64,000 nucleotides of DNA. Source: Candidatus Riesia pediculicola (GTDB lineage Bacteria > Pseudomonadota > Gammaproteobacteria > Enterobacterales > Enterobacteriaceae). A model generated the notes under the pieces. The model saw nothing but the letters and a program-made list of their open reading frames with translations, did not search any database and was not told the DNA's origin. A program made the position numbers and the translations under genes. The DNA lies in assembly GCF_002073915.1 (NCBI RefSeq), contig NZ_CP012841.1, positions 260,506 to 324,505 on the forward strand, written 5' to 3'. The stretch's first letter is position 1; every line of letters begins with the position of its first letter. This document shows positions 28,022-36,933 of the stretch, one piece after another.

Positions 28022-30562
28022 TCATATATCTTTTTTAGAAAGATCTTGACATTTGATCACACTTTTCGTATTTATACTAGACAAAACTCTGATTGTTTCA
28101 TGTTTAATAGATTTCAACATATTTAAGAAAAGTATAAAAGATTCTCTTTTGTATTCTGTTTTTGGATCTTTTTGAATATATCCTCTCAAATGGATTCCTT
28201 GTCTTAGATAGTCCATAATTGATAAATGATTTCTCCAAAAATTATCTATAACTCGTATCATTACATTCTTTTCAAAATTTCGAACAAAGGAATTTCCAAT
28301 CTTCTCCTCGTTTTTTTTATACAAATCTTCAATTCTTTTTATTATTTTAATTTTGACTTCATTTTTCTTCATTCCAGAAAAATGATGCATCCATTCCTTC
28401 TTCGATAAATTGAGGCCAAGTTTTCTTTTTAACTTGCTTAGAAATGCATTTGTTTTGACTTCATCTTCCATTTTATCTCTATATGAAAAATATTTATCAA
28501 TCAGATGACAAACTATTTCTTCTCTCATATTAGAAATGATCTTCTTAATATCTTTTGATATAAGTAGTCGATTTCTCTGCAAATAGATTGCACATCTCTG
28601 ATCGTTTATTACATCATCATATTCCAATAGTTGTTTGCGAACTTCAAAGTTTCTTCCTTCTACTTTTTTTTGAGCGTTTTCTATTGCCTTTGTTATCCAA
28701 GGATGTTCTATCGCTTTTCCAAAATCCACTTTTAATTTTTTCATAACATTCATGATTTTTTTCGAAACAAAAATTCTCATTAAAGAATCTTCCATGGATA
28801 AATAAAATCTAGAAGATCCCGGATCTCCTTGTCTTCCAGATCTTCCTCTCAACTGATTGTCGATTCTACGTGACTCGTGTCTTTCGGTTCCTATAATATG
28901 CAAGCCTCCCATAGCTTTAACTTGATTATTTTGTTTTTTCCATCTAACTTTAATTAGATCAAATTTTTTAAGTTGTAAACTTTTGAATTTCTCAATCTCT
29001 AACTTCCAGTTTCCTCCAAGAACAATATCCGTTCCCCTTCCCGCCATATTAGTTGCAATAGTTACTGATCCTATTTTTCCTGCATTAGCTATGATCTCTG
29101 CTTCCAAATCGTGAAATTTTGCGTTTAATATCTGATGTGGAATATTAGAACGATGTAAAATTTTTGAAATTTTTTCTGATTTTTCGATAGAAATCGTTCC
29201 TACCAGAACCGGTTGTCCTTTGTAAAAGCACCTACGAATTTCATCGATAATTGCTAAAATTTTTTCTTTTTCAGTGATGTATATTAAATCTGAAAGATCA
29301 TTCCGAATCATCGGTTGATTAGTTGGTATCACAATCGTATCTAGTTGATAGATGGTTTTAAATTCGTGAGCTTCTGTATCTGCGGTTCCTGTCATACCAG
29401 CTAATTTTTCGTATAATCGAAAATAATTTTGAAAAGTGATCGAAGCTAGAGTTTGACTTTCGTCTTGTATTCTAACTCCTTCTTTTGCTTCAATGGCTTG
29501 ATGCAATCCATCAGACCAATTTCTTCCTTCCATCATCCTTCCCGTATGTTCATCTATAATAATAACTTTTCCATTTTTAACGATATAATCCACATCTTTT
29601 CGAAATAACGTATGTGCTCTTAAAGCAGATATAACACGATGTAGAAATATTATATTCTTTGTAGAATATAATGATTCTCCAAAACATATGAGCTTGATTT
29701 TGATCAATAACGTTTCAAGTAATTTTAATCCTCTTTCTGTCAAAGTGATTTGTTTATATTTTTCATCTATTGAGAAATGACCGTTTCCTAGATAATTTTC
29801 TGAATCTTCTCGATCTTGTTTCTTAAAGAAAGGAATTAATGTATTAATTTTCCGATACAGATCTACATTGGTTTCAGACTCTCCGGATATTATCAGAGGA
29901 GTTCTTGCTTCATCGATTAGAATTGAGTCTACTTCATCTATCAGAGCGTAGTGCAGATTCCTTTGAACTTGCTCTTTTTTATCAAAAACCATGTTATCTT
30001 TTAAATAATCAAATCCATATTCGTTATTTGTTGCATATGTAATGTCTTTCGAATAAGCCTCTTTCTTTTTATCAAAAGACATACCAGATAAATTTAATCC
30101 AACACTAATTTTTAAGAACTCAAAAAGTGGCCTATTGTTTTCTGCATCTCTTTTAGCTAAATATTCATTGACAGTAACGATATGAACTCCTTTGCAAGAT
30201 AGAGCATTTAAGTAGGCAGGTAGAGTAGAAGTTAAAGTCTTTCCTTCTCCAGTTTTCATTTCTGCAACACATCTTTCATTCAACACCAATCCTCCTAGTA
30301 ACTGTACATCAAAATGTCTGATATTCAAAACTCTCTTACTTGCTTCTCTTACTGTAGCAAAAGCTTCCGGTATAAGATCATTTAATTTTTCTCCATTGGA
30401 CAATCTGATCTTAAATTCGTCAGTTTTCCTTGAAAGCTCAGAATCTGAAAGATCTTCGAAACGATCTTCTAGATTGTTAATCATATCTACATACTTCTTA
30501 AATCTTCTTAGAACTCTTTCATTTCTACTTCCAAAAATTTTAGTCAGTAATTTGGTCAACAT
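28022..30562 (-). CDS. secA: Preprotein translocase ATPase SecA, C-terminal zinc domain missing
   Basis: Motor of Sec-dependent secretion. 846 aa against 901. Walker A MKTGEGKT (about 102-109), [15 protein letters not shown], the [10 protein letters not shown] loop, [12 protein letters not shown] and the [17 protein letters not shown] arginine-finger segment are intact. The C-terminal linker and the cysteine-containing zinc domain that binds SecB are absent; the protein ends shortly after the helical scaffold. secM, normally just upstream, is missing, so its arrest-based regulation is lost. Tail to tail with cls (83 bp apart). Confidence 0.97.
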   Translation of the reverse strand: MLTKLLTKIFGSRNERVLRRFKKYVDMINNLEDRFEDLSDSELSRKTDEFKIRLSNGEKLNDLIPEAFATVREASKRVLNIRHFDVQLLGGLVLNERCVAEMKTGEGKTLTSTLPAYLNALSCKGVHIVTVNEYLAKRDAENNRPLFEFLKISVGLNLSGMSFDKKKEAYSKDITYATNNEYGFDYLKDNMVFDKKEQVQRNLHYALIDEVDSILIDEARTPLIISGESETNVDLYRKINTLIPFFKKQDREDSENYLGNGHFSIDEKYKQITLTERGLKLLETLLIKIKLICFGESLYSTKNIIFLHRVISALRAHTLFRKDVDYIVKNGKVIIIDEHTGRMMEGRNWSDGLHQAIEAKEGVRIQDESQTLASITFQNYFRLYEKLAGMTGTADTEAHEFKTIYQLDTIVIPTNQPMIRNDLSDLIYITEKEKILAIIDEIRRCFYKGQPVLVGTISIEKSEKISKILHRSNIPHQILNAKFHDLEAEIIANAGKIGSVTIATNMAGRGTDIVLGGNWKLEIEKFKSLQLKKFDLIKVRWKKQNNQVKAMGGLHIIGTERHESRRIDNQLRGRSGRQGDPGSSRFYLSMEDSLMRIFVSKKIMNVMKKLKVDFGKAIEHPWITKAIENAQKKVEGRNFEVRKQLLEYDDVINDQRCAIYLQRNRLLISKDIKKIISNMREEIVCHLIDKYFSYRDKMEDEVKTNAFLSKLKRKLGLNLSKKEWMHHFSGMKKNEVKIKIIKRIEDLYKKNEEKIGNSFVRNFEKNVMIRVIDNFWRNHLSIMDYLRQGIHLRGYIQKDPKTEYKRESFILFLNMLKSIKHETIRVLSSINTKSVIKCQDLSKKDI

Positions 30563-30583
30563 AAGTTTCTCTTAATCAATGTA

Positions 30584-30612
30584 TAATTAAATTAAGACAG
30601 ATATTTTGTCAA
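30584..30612 (-). promoter_or_regulatory. Possible secA promoter
   Basis: On the minus strand TTGACA (30607-30612) is followed after 17 bp by TAATTA (30584-30589), about 20 bp before the secA start. The -35 is perfect and the -10 weak, so this is tentative. Confidence 0.3.
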
Positions 30613-30817
30613 TTTAACAATAGAGATCAATAAAATTTACGTAATTGAGTGATTAACATATTAATTCCAAACTTTAGGATTTATTGTATTTGAGATAAAC
30701 TAAGTTATCGTACGATAAAAAAGATCGACTCTTTCAATCAAGTTCTCTATAAAATTTTATCTCAGTTGAATAGAGTCGAATAATTTATATAAGATATTTA
30801 AAAAAAGATCAATTGAC

Positions 30818-31306
30818 GTGTGCAACAATCATCCGAAAACTTTTTCCTTTTTATTACAAGAAAATCAATTTAAAGAAAGTAAGTTAAAAATGATTCATGA
30901 AAAAGCAAAATTATTGATTCACCTAAATGAAATTGTTCTAAATGTTCTTCCAAAAGAACTGAGAAGCAAATGTCGAGTGGCTAATTATCGAGATTTTATT
31001 TTAGTTCTTGAAGTAATTAATGCAAGTAGAAAAATTAGATTACGCTTTGAACTTCCGTTTCTTCTGAAAATTTTGAAAAATTCGATATTACCGTCTTTGT
31101 CTTCCATTCATGTCATTATCAATCCGACTATTTTCCATTCCGAGAATATATATAGCAATACATACTATTCCCTGTCAAAACGAGCGGAAAGAACTCATAT
31201 TTTAAATGATACAGATAAGGATTCTGAAATTTTAATTAAAGACAAAAACAATCTAGAAATTCGATTGATGAAATTAAATTCTCTTATCAATGGAAAAACG
31301 AAATGA
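30818..31306 (+). CDS. DUF721 (DciA-like) protein
   Basis: 162 aa. The segment LPKELRSKCRVANYRDFILV and the following LRFELPFLL...LPSLSSIHVIINP match the DUF721 family, which in several Enterobacterales lies divergent from secM-secA, the same context as here. DUF721 includes DciA, the ancestral loader of replicative helicase DnaB; in E. coli it has been lost and replaced by DnaC. The start is a GTG; the N-terminal pattern (P....LL.......L..I...A..L..LN) fits the family from that codon. A role in helicase loading is an inference from family membership. Confidence 0.72.
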   Translation: MCNNHPKTFSFLLQENQFKESKLKMIHEKAKLLIHLNEIVLNVLPKELRSKCRVANYRDFILVLEVINASRKIRLRFELPFLLKILKNSILPSLSSIHVIINPTIFHSENIYSNTYYSLSKRAERTHILNDTDKDSEILIKDKNNLEIRLMKLNSLINGKTK

Positions 31307-31500
31307 ATAGTTGAAATGAAATCAATATAAACTTTGTTCCTGAAACAAAAGCAGAAAATTCTTATTCTGATAACTTCTTCTTTTTTTTTAATTTTCTAAT
31401 AGAATATAAAAAAGGGTGGTATTATATGTTTTTTAACTAAAAAAGTCAAAAATAAATCAATTTCACCCTGAATTTATACATCAAAAAACTAACGATAGAA

Positions 31501-31574
31501 CGCGCCCTACAGGACTCGAACCTGTGATCTACGACTTAGAAGGTCGTTGCTCTATCCATCTGAGCTAAGGGCGC
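31501..31574 (-). tRNA. argU: tRNA-Arg (anticodon UCU)
   Basis: 74-nt cloverleaf nearly identical to E. coli argU; the anticodon loop CTTCTAA gives UCU, reading AGA/AGG, which are abundant arginine codons in this AT-rich genome. The acceptor GCGCCCT pairs with AGGGCGC, with discriminator G. The next bases are TTC, so CCA is not encoded. It lies close to folD and cysS, as in E. coli. Confidence 0.97.
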
Positions 31575-31657
31575 CTAAATCTTTATTATTTATTTCATTG
31601 TAAATTGAGCCATCTTCTAAAATTTCATTTTAGAATAATATTTGGATTTAATACAAT

Positions 31658-32509
31658 ATGCAAGCAAAAATTATCGATGGAGAGAAGATCTCCAAAATTA
31701 TCAAAAAAGAAATCTATAATAAAGTGAAAAGCAGAATAAGTTTAGGAAAGAGAGCTCCTGGTTTAGCATCTATATTAGTTGGTGATGATCCAGCTTCTAA
31801 AATTTACGTTCAAGAAAAATATAGACTTTGTAGATCCATCGGATTTTTTTTTAAACTCTATGATTTTCCAAACGATACAGATGAGATTACTTTGCTAAAA
31901 TTGATAGATCATCTTAATAAAGATGAAAAAATTGATGGGATATTTATTTCTTTACCACTTCCAAAAAAAATTAATCCAATTAGAATTTCGGAAAAAATAC
32001 GACCAGATAAAGATATAGATGGACTGCATCCATATAATATTGGACTTCTATGTCAGAGAACACCTAAACTAAAACCATGTACTTCACAAGGAGTTATTAC
32101 TCTCTTGAAGCGTTATAGAATTAAATTAATCGGTTTAAATTCTGTAGTAGTCGGTGCTTCTAATCATGTTGGAAGACCTATGATCTTAGAGTTGCTTTCG
32201 AAAGGTTGTACAACAACGATAGTACATCGTTTTACTACTGATTTAGTTTATCATATCAAGCATGCCGATCTATTAGTAGTTGCTATCGGAAAACCCAATT
32301 TTGTTCCTGGATCTTGGATTAAACCAGGAGCCATCGTAATAGACGTTGGAATCAATTATATGAAAGAAGGAGAAGTTGTAGGAGATGTCTGTTATAAAGA
32401 AGCGATTAAAATAGCTGGATGGATTACTCCAGTACCTGGAGGAGTCGGTCCTATGACAACGATGATGTTGATGAAAAATACACTACATGCTTGTGAAGTT
32501 CATTATTGA
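31658..32509 (+). CDS. folD: Bifunctional methylene-THF dehydrogenase/cyclohydrolase FolD, Gln98 replaced
   Basis: Interconverts methylene-, methenyl- and formyl-tetrahydrofolate. 283 aa against 288. Tyr and Lys of the active site are present in SKIYVQEKYRLC, as is the aspartate in KDIDGLHPYN; the Rossmann fold has VVVGASNHVGRP and the C-terminus TPVPGGVGPMT. The nearly invariant glutamine of GILVQLPLP is a serine here (GIFISLPLP, residue 98, the same number as in E. coli). In studied FolD enzymes that glutamine is needed mainly for the cyclohydrolase step. With GlyA it forms the one-carbon pathway visible here. Confidence 0.95.
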   Translation: MQAKIIDGEKISKIIKKEIYNKVKSRISLGKRAPGLASILVGDDPASKIYVQEKYRLCRSIGFFFKLYDFPNDTDEITLLKLIDHLNKDEKIDGIFISLPLPKKINPIRISEKIRPDKDIDGLHPYNIGLLCQRTPKLKPCTSQGVITLLKRYRIKLIGLNSVVVGASNHVGRPMILELLSKGCTTTIVHRFTTDLVYHIKHADLLVVAIGKPNFVPGSWIKPGAIVIDVGINYMKEGEVVGDVCYKEAIKIAGWITPVPGGVGPMTTMMLMKNTLHACEVHY

Positions 32510-32536
32510 TTAGTATTTTGAAGTTCATCAAAAATT

Positions 32537-33946
32537 TCATTTTATTCTCCAGTAAGTTTTGTTGATACGATCTTCCAATATAATACCAATTTGGTATAGA
32601 TCTTTTCTGATACGATCCGCTTCTTCCCAATTTTTATTTTTTCTAGCTTTTTCTCTGATTTGAATGATATTTTCTATTTCCTGATTTTTAATTTCTTTTA
32701 GGGTAATTCGATTTATCTTAAAAAATTGATGTACTGATTGATTCAATAATCCTAAAACATTTGCCATTTTTTTTAATATTTTAGCTAATCGATTTGCTAT
32801 GTTTATATTTATTTTTTTTTGTAAATTTATTTCTTTGGATATCTTAAATAATATTGAGTAAGCTTTAGGAGTATTGAAATCGTCATTCATAGCTTCTATA
32901 AAAGCTTTTTCAAATTTTTCTAAATATCTATCATTCTTTTGAATCGGATGCTCCGGATTCGTTCCTATGAGAGAAAAATAGAGTTTCTCTAAAGATCTTT
33001 TCGATTGATTGATCTTGTTAATAGAATAATTGAGATGGTGACGATAATGGGAAGATAGAAAGAAATAACGAATAACCTCTGAATTATATGCAGAACAAAT
33101 ATCTCGAATTTTGAAAAAGTTTCCATCGGATTTGGACATTTTTTTTTCTTGGATCTTCAACATTCCAGTATGTATCCAATAATTTGCAAAATTATCTCCA
33201 TATGCTACGATCGATTGAATTCTTTCATTTTCATGATGTGGAAAAATTAAGTCTGATCCTCCTCCGTGAATGTCGAAATTTTTTCCAAGTATCTTCGTAC
33301 TCATTGCGGCGCATTCTGTATGCCATCCTGGTCTACCTTTCCCCCATGGTGAATTCCAAAATGGTTCTCCCTCTTTTGCGGATTTCCATAAAATAAAATC
33401 TGAAAGACACTTTTTAGATTGAAGATTTTTGATGTTTCTTCCGAATTTTCTTTCGAGATTAAGTATCTCATTTCTCTTAGAGAGATTTCCATATTCTGGA
33501 TTTTCTTTTGTGTTAAACAAGATATCTCCGGAGAGAGATCGATAAGTTTTTCCATTTTTTTCAAGAATCTTTATTAAATCGATCGTTGATTGGACGTATG
33601 ATGTAGAGTTTGGTTCAATATTTGGTTGAGAGATTTTTAAATTCCTGAAATCTTTTCTCATCTCTTCAGTCATTTTTTGAGCTAAAAATTCATAATCAGT
33701 TTTTTTTTGGATCGCTTTTTGAATAATTTTATCATCTATATCTGTAATATTTCGGACATGATTGACTTTGTATCCCATGAATCTTAGATATTTTGTTATC
33801 ATGTCAAAAATAGTGAATGTTCTTCCATGACCGATGTGGCACAAGTCATAAGCAGTTATACCACATACGTACATGCTCACTTTTCCTTTAACGATCGGTA
33901 TGAATTTTTCCTTTTTTCGATGAATGGTATTATAAATTTTTAACAT
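32537..33946 (-). CDS. cysS: Cysteinyl-tRNA synthetase
   Basis: Class I synthetase charging tRNA-Cys. 469 aa against 461. The zinc-site cysteine is in MYVCGIT, the HIGH signature is HIGHGRT (about 37-43), zinc ligands recur in GWHTECAA and FPHHENE, and KMSKS is in KKMSKSDGNFF. The C-terminal anticodon-binding part ends IILEDRINKTYWRIK, close to E. coli. It is convergent with folD (27 bp), and cysS and folD are also near each other in E. coli. Confidence 0.97.
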   Translation of the reverse strand: MLKIYNTIHRKKEKFIPIVKGKVSMYVCGITAYDLCHIGHGRTFTIFDMITKYLRFMGYKVNHVRNITDIDDKIIQKAIQKKTDYEFLAQKMTEEMRKDFRNLKISQPNIEPNSTSYVQSTIDLIKILEKNGKTYRSLSGDILFNTKENPEYGNLSKRNEILNLERKFGRNIKNLQSKKCLSDFILWKSAKEGEPFWNSPWGKGRPGWHTECAAMSTKILGKNFDIHGGGSDLIFPHHENERIQSIVAYGDNFANYWIHTGMLKIQEKKMSKSDGNFFKIRDICSAYNSEVIRYFFLSSHYRHHLNYSINKINQSKRSLEKLYFSLIGTNPEHPIQKNDRYLEKFEKAFIEAMNDDFNTPKAYSILFKISKEINLQKKININIANRLAKILKKMANVLGLLNQSVHQFFKINRITLKEIKNQEIENIIQIREKARKNKNWEEADRIRKDLYQIGIILEDRINKTYWRIK

Positions 33947-34872
33947 TTTGATTGAACAAAAATTAGATCAAAATAGAGGTTGTTCGAATAAAATCTCAAT
34001 TTTTTTATGGATATTTTTTTAAAAATTCAAGTGTCGTTTTGACAGATCTAAGTATAATCTTAAACAGTCAATAAAATCTATCAGAATTTCTTAAGATTTT
34101 ACATATATTCAATGTGTTTTTTATTAATTATGAAATATAAAATTTAAATAATTCTTTTCTTACGATTTTTTATATAAAGATTTCAGTAATTTTCGTCTTG
34201 ACGGTTTTCGATCAACTTTATAAAAAAAGACAGAAAGTGAAAAGTTATAAAGATGGTTAAATCTTCTTATAAGAATTTATTCAGATTTAATTTTCATAAT
34301 GAAATTTCGATTATCAAGATATTCTTTTTCGTTGAATTTACGATCAGAATTTTTTTTAGAAAACACTTTTTAAAATCTAAATAAAATTTTTTAAAAAAGA
34401 TCGGATTAAAAATTTTTAAGACTCTTATTTTGATTAGATCTCTCAAGTTTTCAATTTTTTGGATAGGATTCTTAACTTATTTATTCGATAAAACTGATAC
34501 AATTTTATGAATTCAGATATCTTTTTCTCTCAAAGAAAAGAGTACTCTTATCTTGAAACAAAAATTTTTTTTAAAAATTACAATCTGCTCGCAGTATTTT
34601 TAAAAAATTGTATAAACTTTTTCTTTAATACCAATGAATATTTTATTTGATTTACTTTTTGAATTTGACATAATCTAAAAAAAATACTTGAAAAAATTTT
34701 TTTATAGTAAAAAATCCATATGTTTTTGAAAAAAAATTTTTTGAAGATTTTTGAAGAACAAAAAATAGTTTTCAAGTGTTTTCGAATAAATTATGATTAT
34801 GAAAAACATTCATCGATATACGGATTATAGATAGTTTTTTCAATTTTTAAAAAGTTATGAGAAAAGTCGAGT
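33947..34872. other. Long empty spacer between cysS and ybaL
   Basis: 926 bp of very AT-rich DNA. A 65-codon minus-strand frame (34578-34775) is composed almost only of Lys, Phe, Ile and Asn and looks accidental. No RNA fold, convincing promoter or family motif was recognised. Confidence 0.45.
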
Positions 34873-36090
34873 ATGCAATTAAAAGAAACTATCATAAATT
34901 ATTCTTCTCCATCTTTAATGGCTACAATTACCGGGGGACTTTGTTTGTCATATCTTTTTGGAATGATTGCTCAAAAAGTAAAGATATCTCCATTAGTTGG
35001 ATATATAGCAGCTGGATTTTTGATTGGTCCTTTCACTCCAGGTTTCGTAGGAAATTCTGTACTTGCTGGTGAACTTGCTGAAATTGGAATCATATTAATT
35101 ATGTTTGGAGTAGGATTGCATTTTTCATTAAATGATCTTATTTCAGTAAGATCTGTAGCTTTTCCTGGCGCAATCGTGCAAATTTTTTTTACATCCTCAT
35201 TAGGATTTATGATGGCCAAATATATGGGATGTAAAACGTTTTCTGGAGTTTTGTTTGGTTTGTGTTTTTCCACATCTAGCACACTAGTATTATTAAGAAC
35301 TCTAGAAGAAAAAAAAGCGATTTATAATAAAATTGGGAAAATTGCCGTTGGTTGGTTAGTTGTAGAAGATCTAACTATGATATTAACTCTAATGATACTT
35401 CCAGTTCTTTCTAGTTTGTTAAATGACAGTAACTTCATAGAAAAAAGTTTTTTTTCAATTTTTATAAGAACTATGTTCACGATAACAAAAATATCTTTTT
35501 TTATCGTTCTAATCTTAATCTTTGGAAAAAAGTTAATTCCGTACCTCCTATTAAAAACAGAAGAAACTAATTCTAGAGAGCTTTTTACACTATCAATTTT
35601 AGTTTTTTCCATTGGAATTGCTTATGCTTCAGTGATCTTGTTCAATGTTTCATTTTCAACAGGTGCTTTTTTTGCAGGAATAACTTTAAATAAATCCAAA
35701 TTGAGTCAAAAAGCTGCTCAGGATATTCTTCCACTAAAAGATGCGTTTACAGTTCTTTTTTTTGTTTCTGTTGGAATGTTACTTGATCCTATTGTTCTTT
35801 TAACGTATCCATTGCATATCTTGACAACTCTACTAATTATAGTTTTTGGAAAGATGTTTCTTATCTCAATTTTAATACGATCTTTTGGATATAGCTATAA
35901 AGTTTCTTTTGGAGTATCAATTAATCTAGCACAAATGGGAGAGTTTTCTTTTATCCTTTCTAAAATTGCGACTAATCTGCATTTATTTAGTCAAGAAATT
36001 CAAAATCTTGTGTTATCCGGAGCAGTGATTTCTATTGTTATCAATTCCTTTTTGGTTAAAATAATTGATTTTGACTTCTGTGAAGAATAA
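34873..36090 (+). CDS. ybaL: YbaL-type cation/proton antiporter, regulatory domain missing
   Basis: CPA2 (KefB-like) membrane transporter. Around twelve hydrophobic segments; family stretches are KISPLVGYIAAGFLIGPFTP, MFGVGLHFSL, GWLVVEDLTMI, FFAGITLNKS and FFVSVGMLLDP, and QMGEFSFIL. 405 aa against 558 in E. coli. The protein ends right after the last membrane helix, so the cytosolic TrkA-N (RCK) nucleotide-binding domain that gates such antiporters is absent; only about 100 bp follow before adk, so it was deleted rather than frameshifted. It lies next to adk, htpG and dnaX as in the E. coli chromosome. Confidence 0.9.
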   Translation: MQLKETIINYSSPSLMATITGGLCLSYLFGMIAQKVKISPLVGYIAAGFLIGPFTPGFVGNSVLAGELAEIGIILIMFGVGLHFSLNDLISVRSVAFPGAIVQIFFTSSLGFMMAKYMGCKTFSGVLFGLCFSTSSTLVLLRTLEEKKAIYNKIGKIAVGWLVVEDLTMILTLMILPVLSSLLNDSNFIEKSFFSIFIRTMFTITKISFFIVLILIFGKKLIPYLLLKTEETNSRELFTLSILVFSIGIAYASVILFNVSFSTGAFFAGITLNKSKLSQKAAQDILPLKDAFTVLFFVSVGMLLDPIVLLTYPLHILTTLLIIVFGKMFLISILIRSFGYSYKVSFGVSINLAQMGEFSFILSKIATNLHLFSQEIQNLVLSGAVISIVINSFLVKIIDFDFCEE

Positions 36091-36191
36091 TAAGAAATCT
36101 ATACCTCTAAAAAAATAATATTCAAGACAAAATATAATAGAATAAATTGAGCAATCAATAAAAAATTGTTTTTGAAATCTGATGAATTCTA

Positions 36192-36875
36192 TTAGTTCTT
36201 AAAATTTTTAGAACTATTATCTATCATAAATTGATCTAAAATATTAATGATCTCTTTTTGAACATCCTTAATTTTTTTGTTTGCGTCCACTTTGAAACAT
36301 GATATCTTCGAATTCTTCTTTTCTTTATAGAATTGTATAATAGGTTCTGTAAATCGTTGATATATTTCGATTCTTTTATAAATGATTTTTAAAGAATCAT
36401 CCTTTCTGATCACTAATTTCTCTCCAGTAATATCATCGATTCCTTTTTTCTTGGGAGGACAAAATTTTATATGATATGTTCTGTTAGAAGGAAAATGAAT
36501 TAAACGTCCAGAGATTCGATCTAATATATTTGTCAAATTGATCGAAAGTTCAATTAGTACATAACGAGCATCTATTAATTTTGTCATTTCTTGAGCTTGT
36601 CGTATATTTCTTGGAAATCCGTCTAGTAGGAATCCATTTGAGTAATTGATTTCGGAAATCTTTTTTCTCATAAGATCAATAACAATTTCGTCAGGGATCA
36701 GTTGACCTTGATCAATTCGTCTAGAAATTTCTTTTTTCGAAAACTGATCTAAAGGTGTTTGATTCCTTAAGAGATTTCCTACGGAAATTTTCTGAATATT
36801 GTACTTTTTGGAGATAAACTCACAATGAGTTCCTTTGCCAGAACCAGGAGAACCAATAAGAATGATTCCTATCAT
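36192..36875 (-). CDS. adk: Adenylate kinase
   Basis: Interconverts AMP and ATP with two ADP. 227 aa against 214. P-loop GSPGSGKGT (8-16), the LLDGFPRN signature (about 83-90), the LID region beginning GRLIHFPSNRTYH and the adenine-binding C-terminal half are present. The LID lacks zinc cysteines, as in enteric bacteria. It follows htpG by 58 bp on the same strand, the E. coli htpG-adk order. Confidence 0.96.
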   Translation of the reverse strand: MIGIILIGSPGSGKGTHCEFISKKYNIQKISVGNLLRNQTPLDQFSKKEISRRIDQGQLIPDEIVIDLMRKKISEINYSNGFLLDGFPRNIRQAQEMTKLIDARYVLIELSINLTNILDRISGRLIHFPSNRTYHIKFCPPKKKGIDDITGEKLVIRKDDSLKIIYKRIEIYQRFTEPIIQFYKEKKNSKISCFKVDANKKIKDVQKEIINILDQFMIDNSSKNFKN

Positions 36876-36933
36876 CGAAATACCTTGTGTTTAAGATTGA
36901 TCTTAACTTACTAACGTTATTCAATTTTTATCT

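Noticed and set aside
34071-34076. TATAAT preceded by TTGACA in the cysS-ybaL spacer
   Set aside because: The two hexamers are only 8 bp apart, too close for a sigma-70 promoter, and the nearest gene starts about 800 bp away.
34578-34775. 65-codon minus-strand frame in the cysS-ybaL spacer
   Set aside because: Almost only Lys, Phe, Ile and Asn; no start context or homology.
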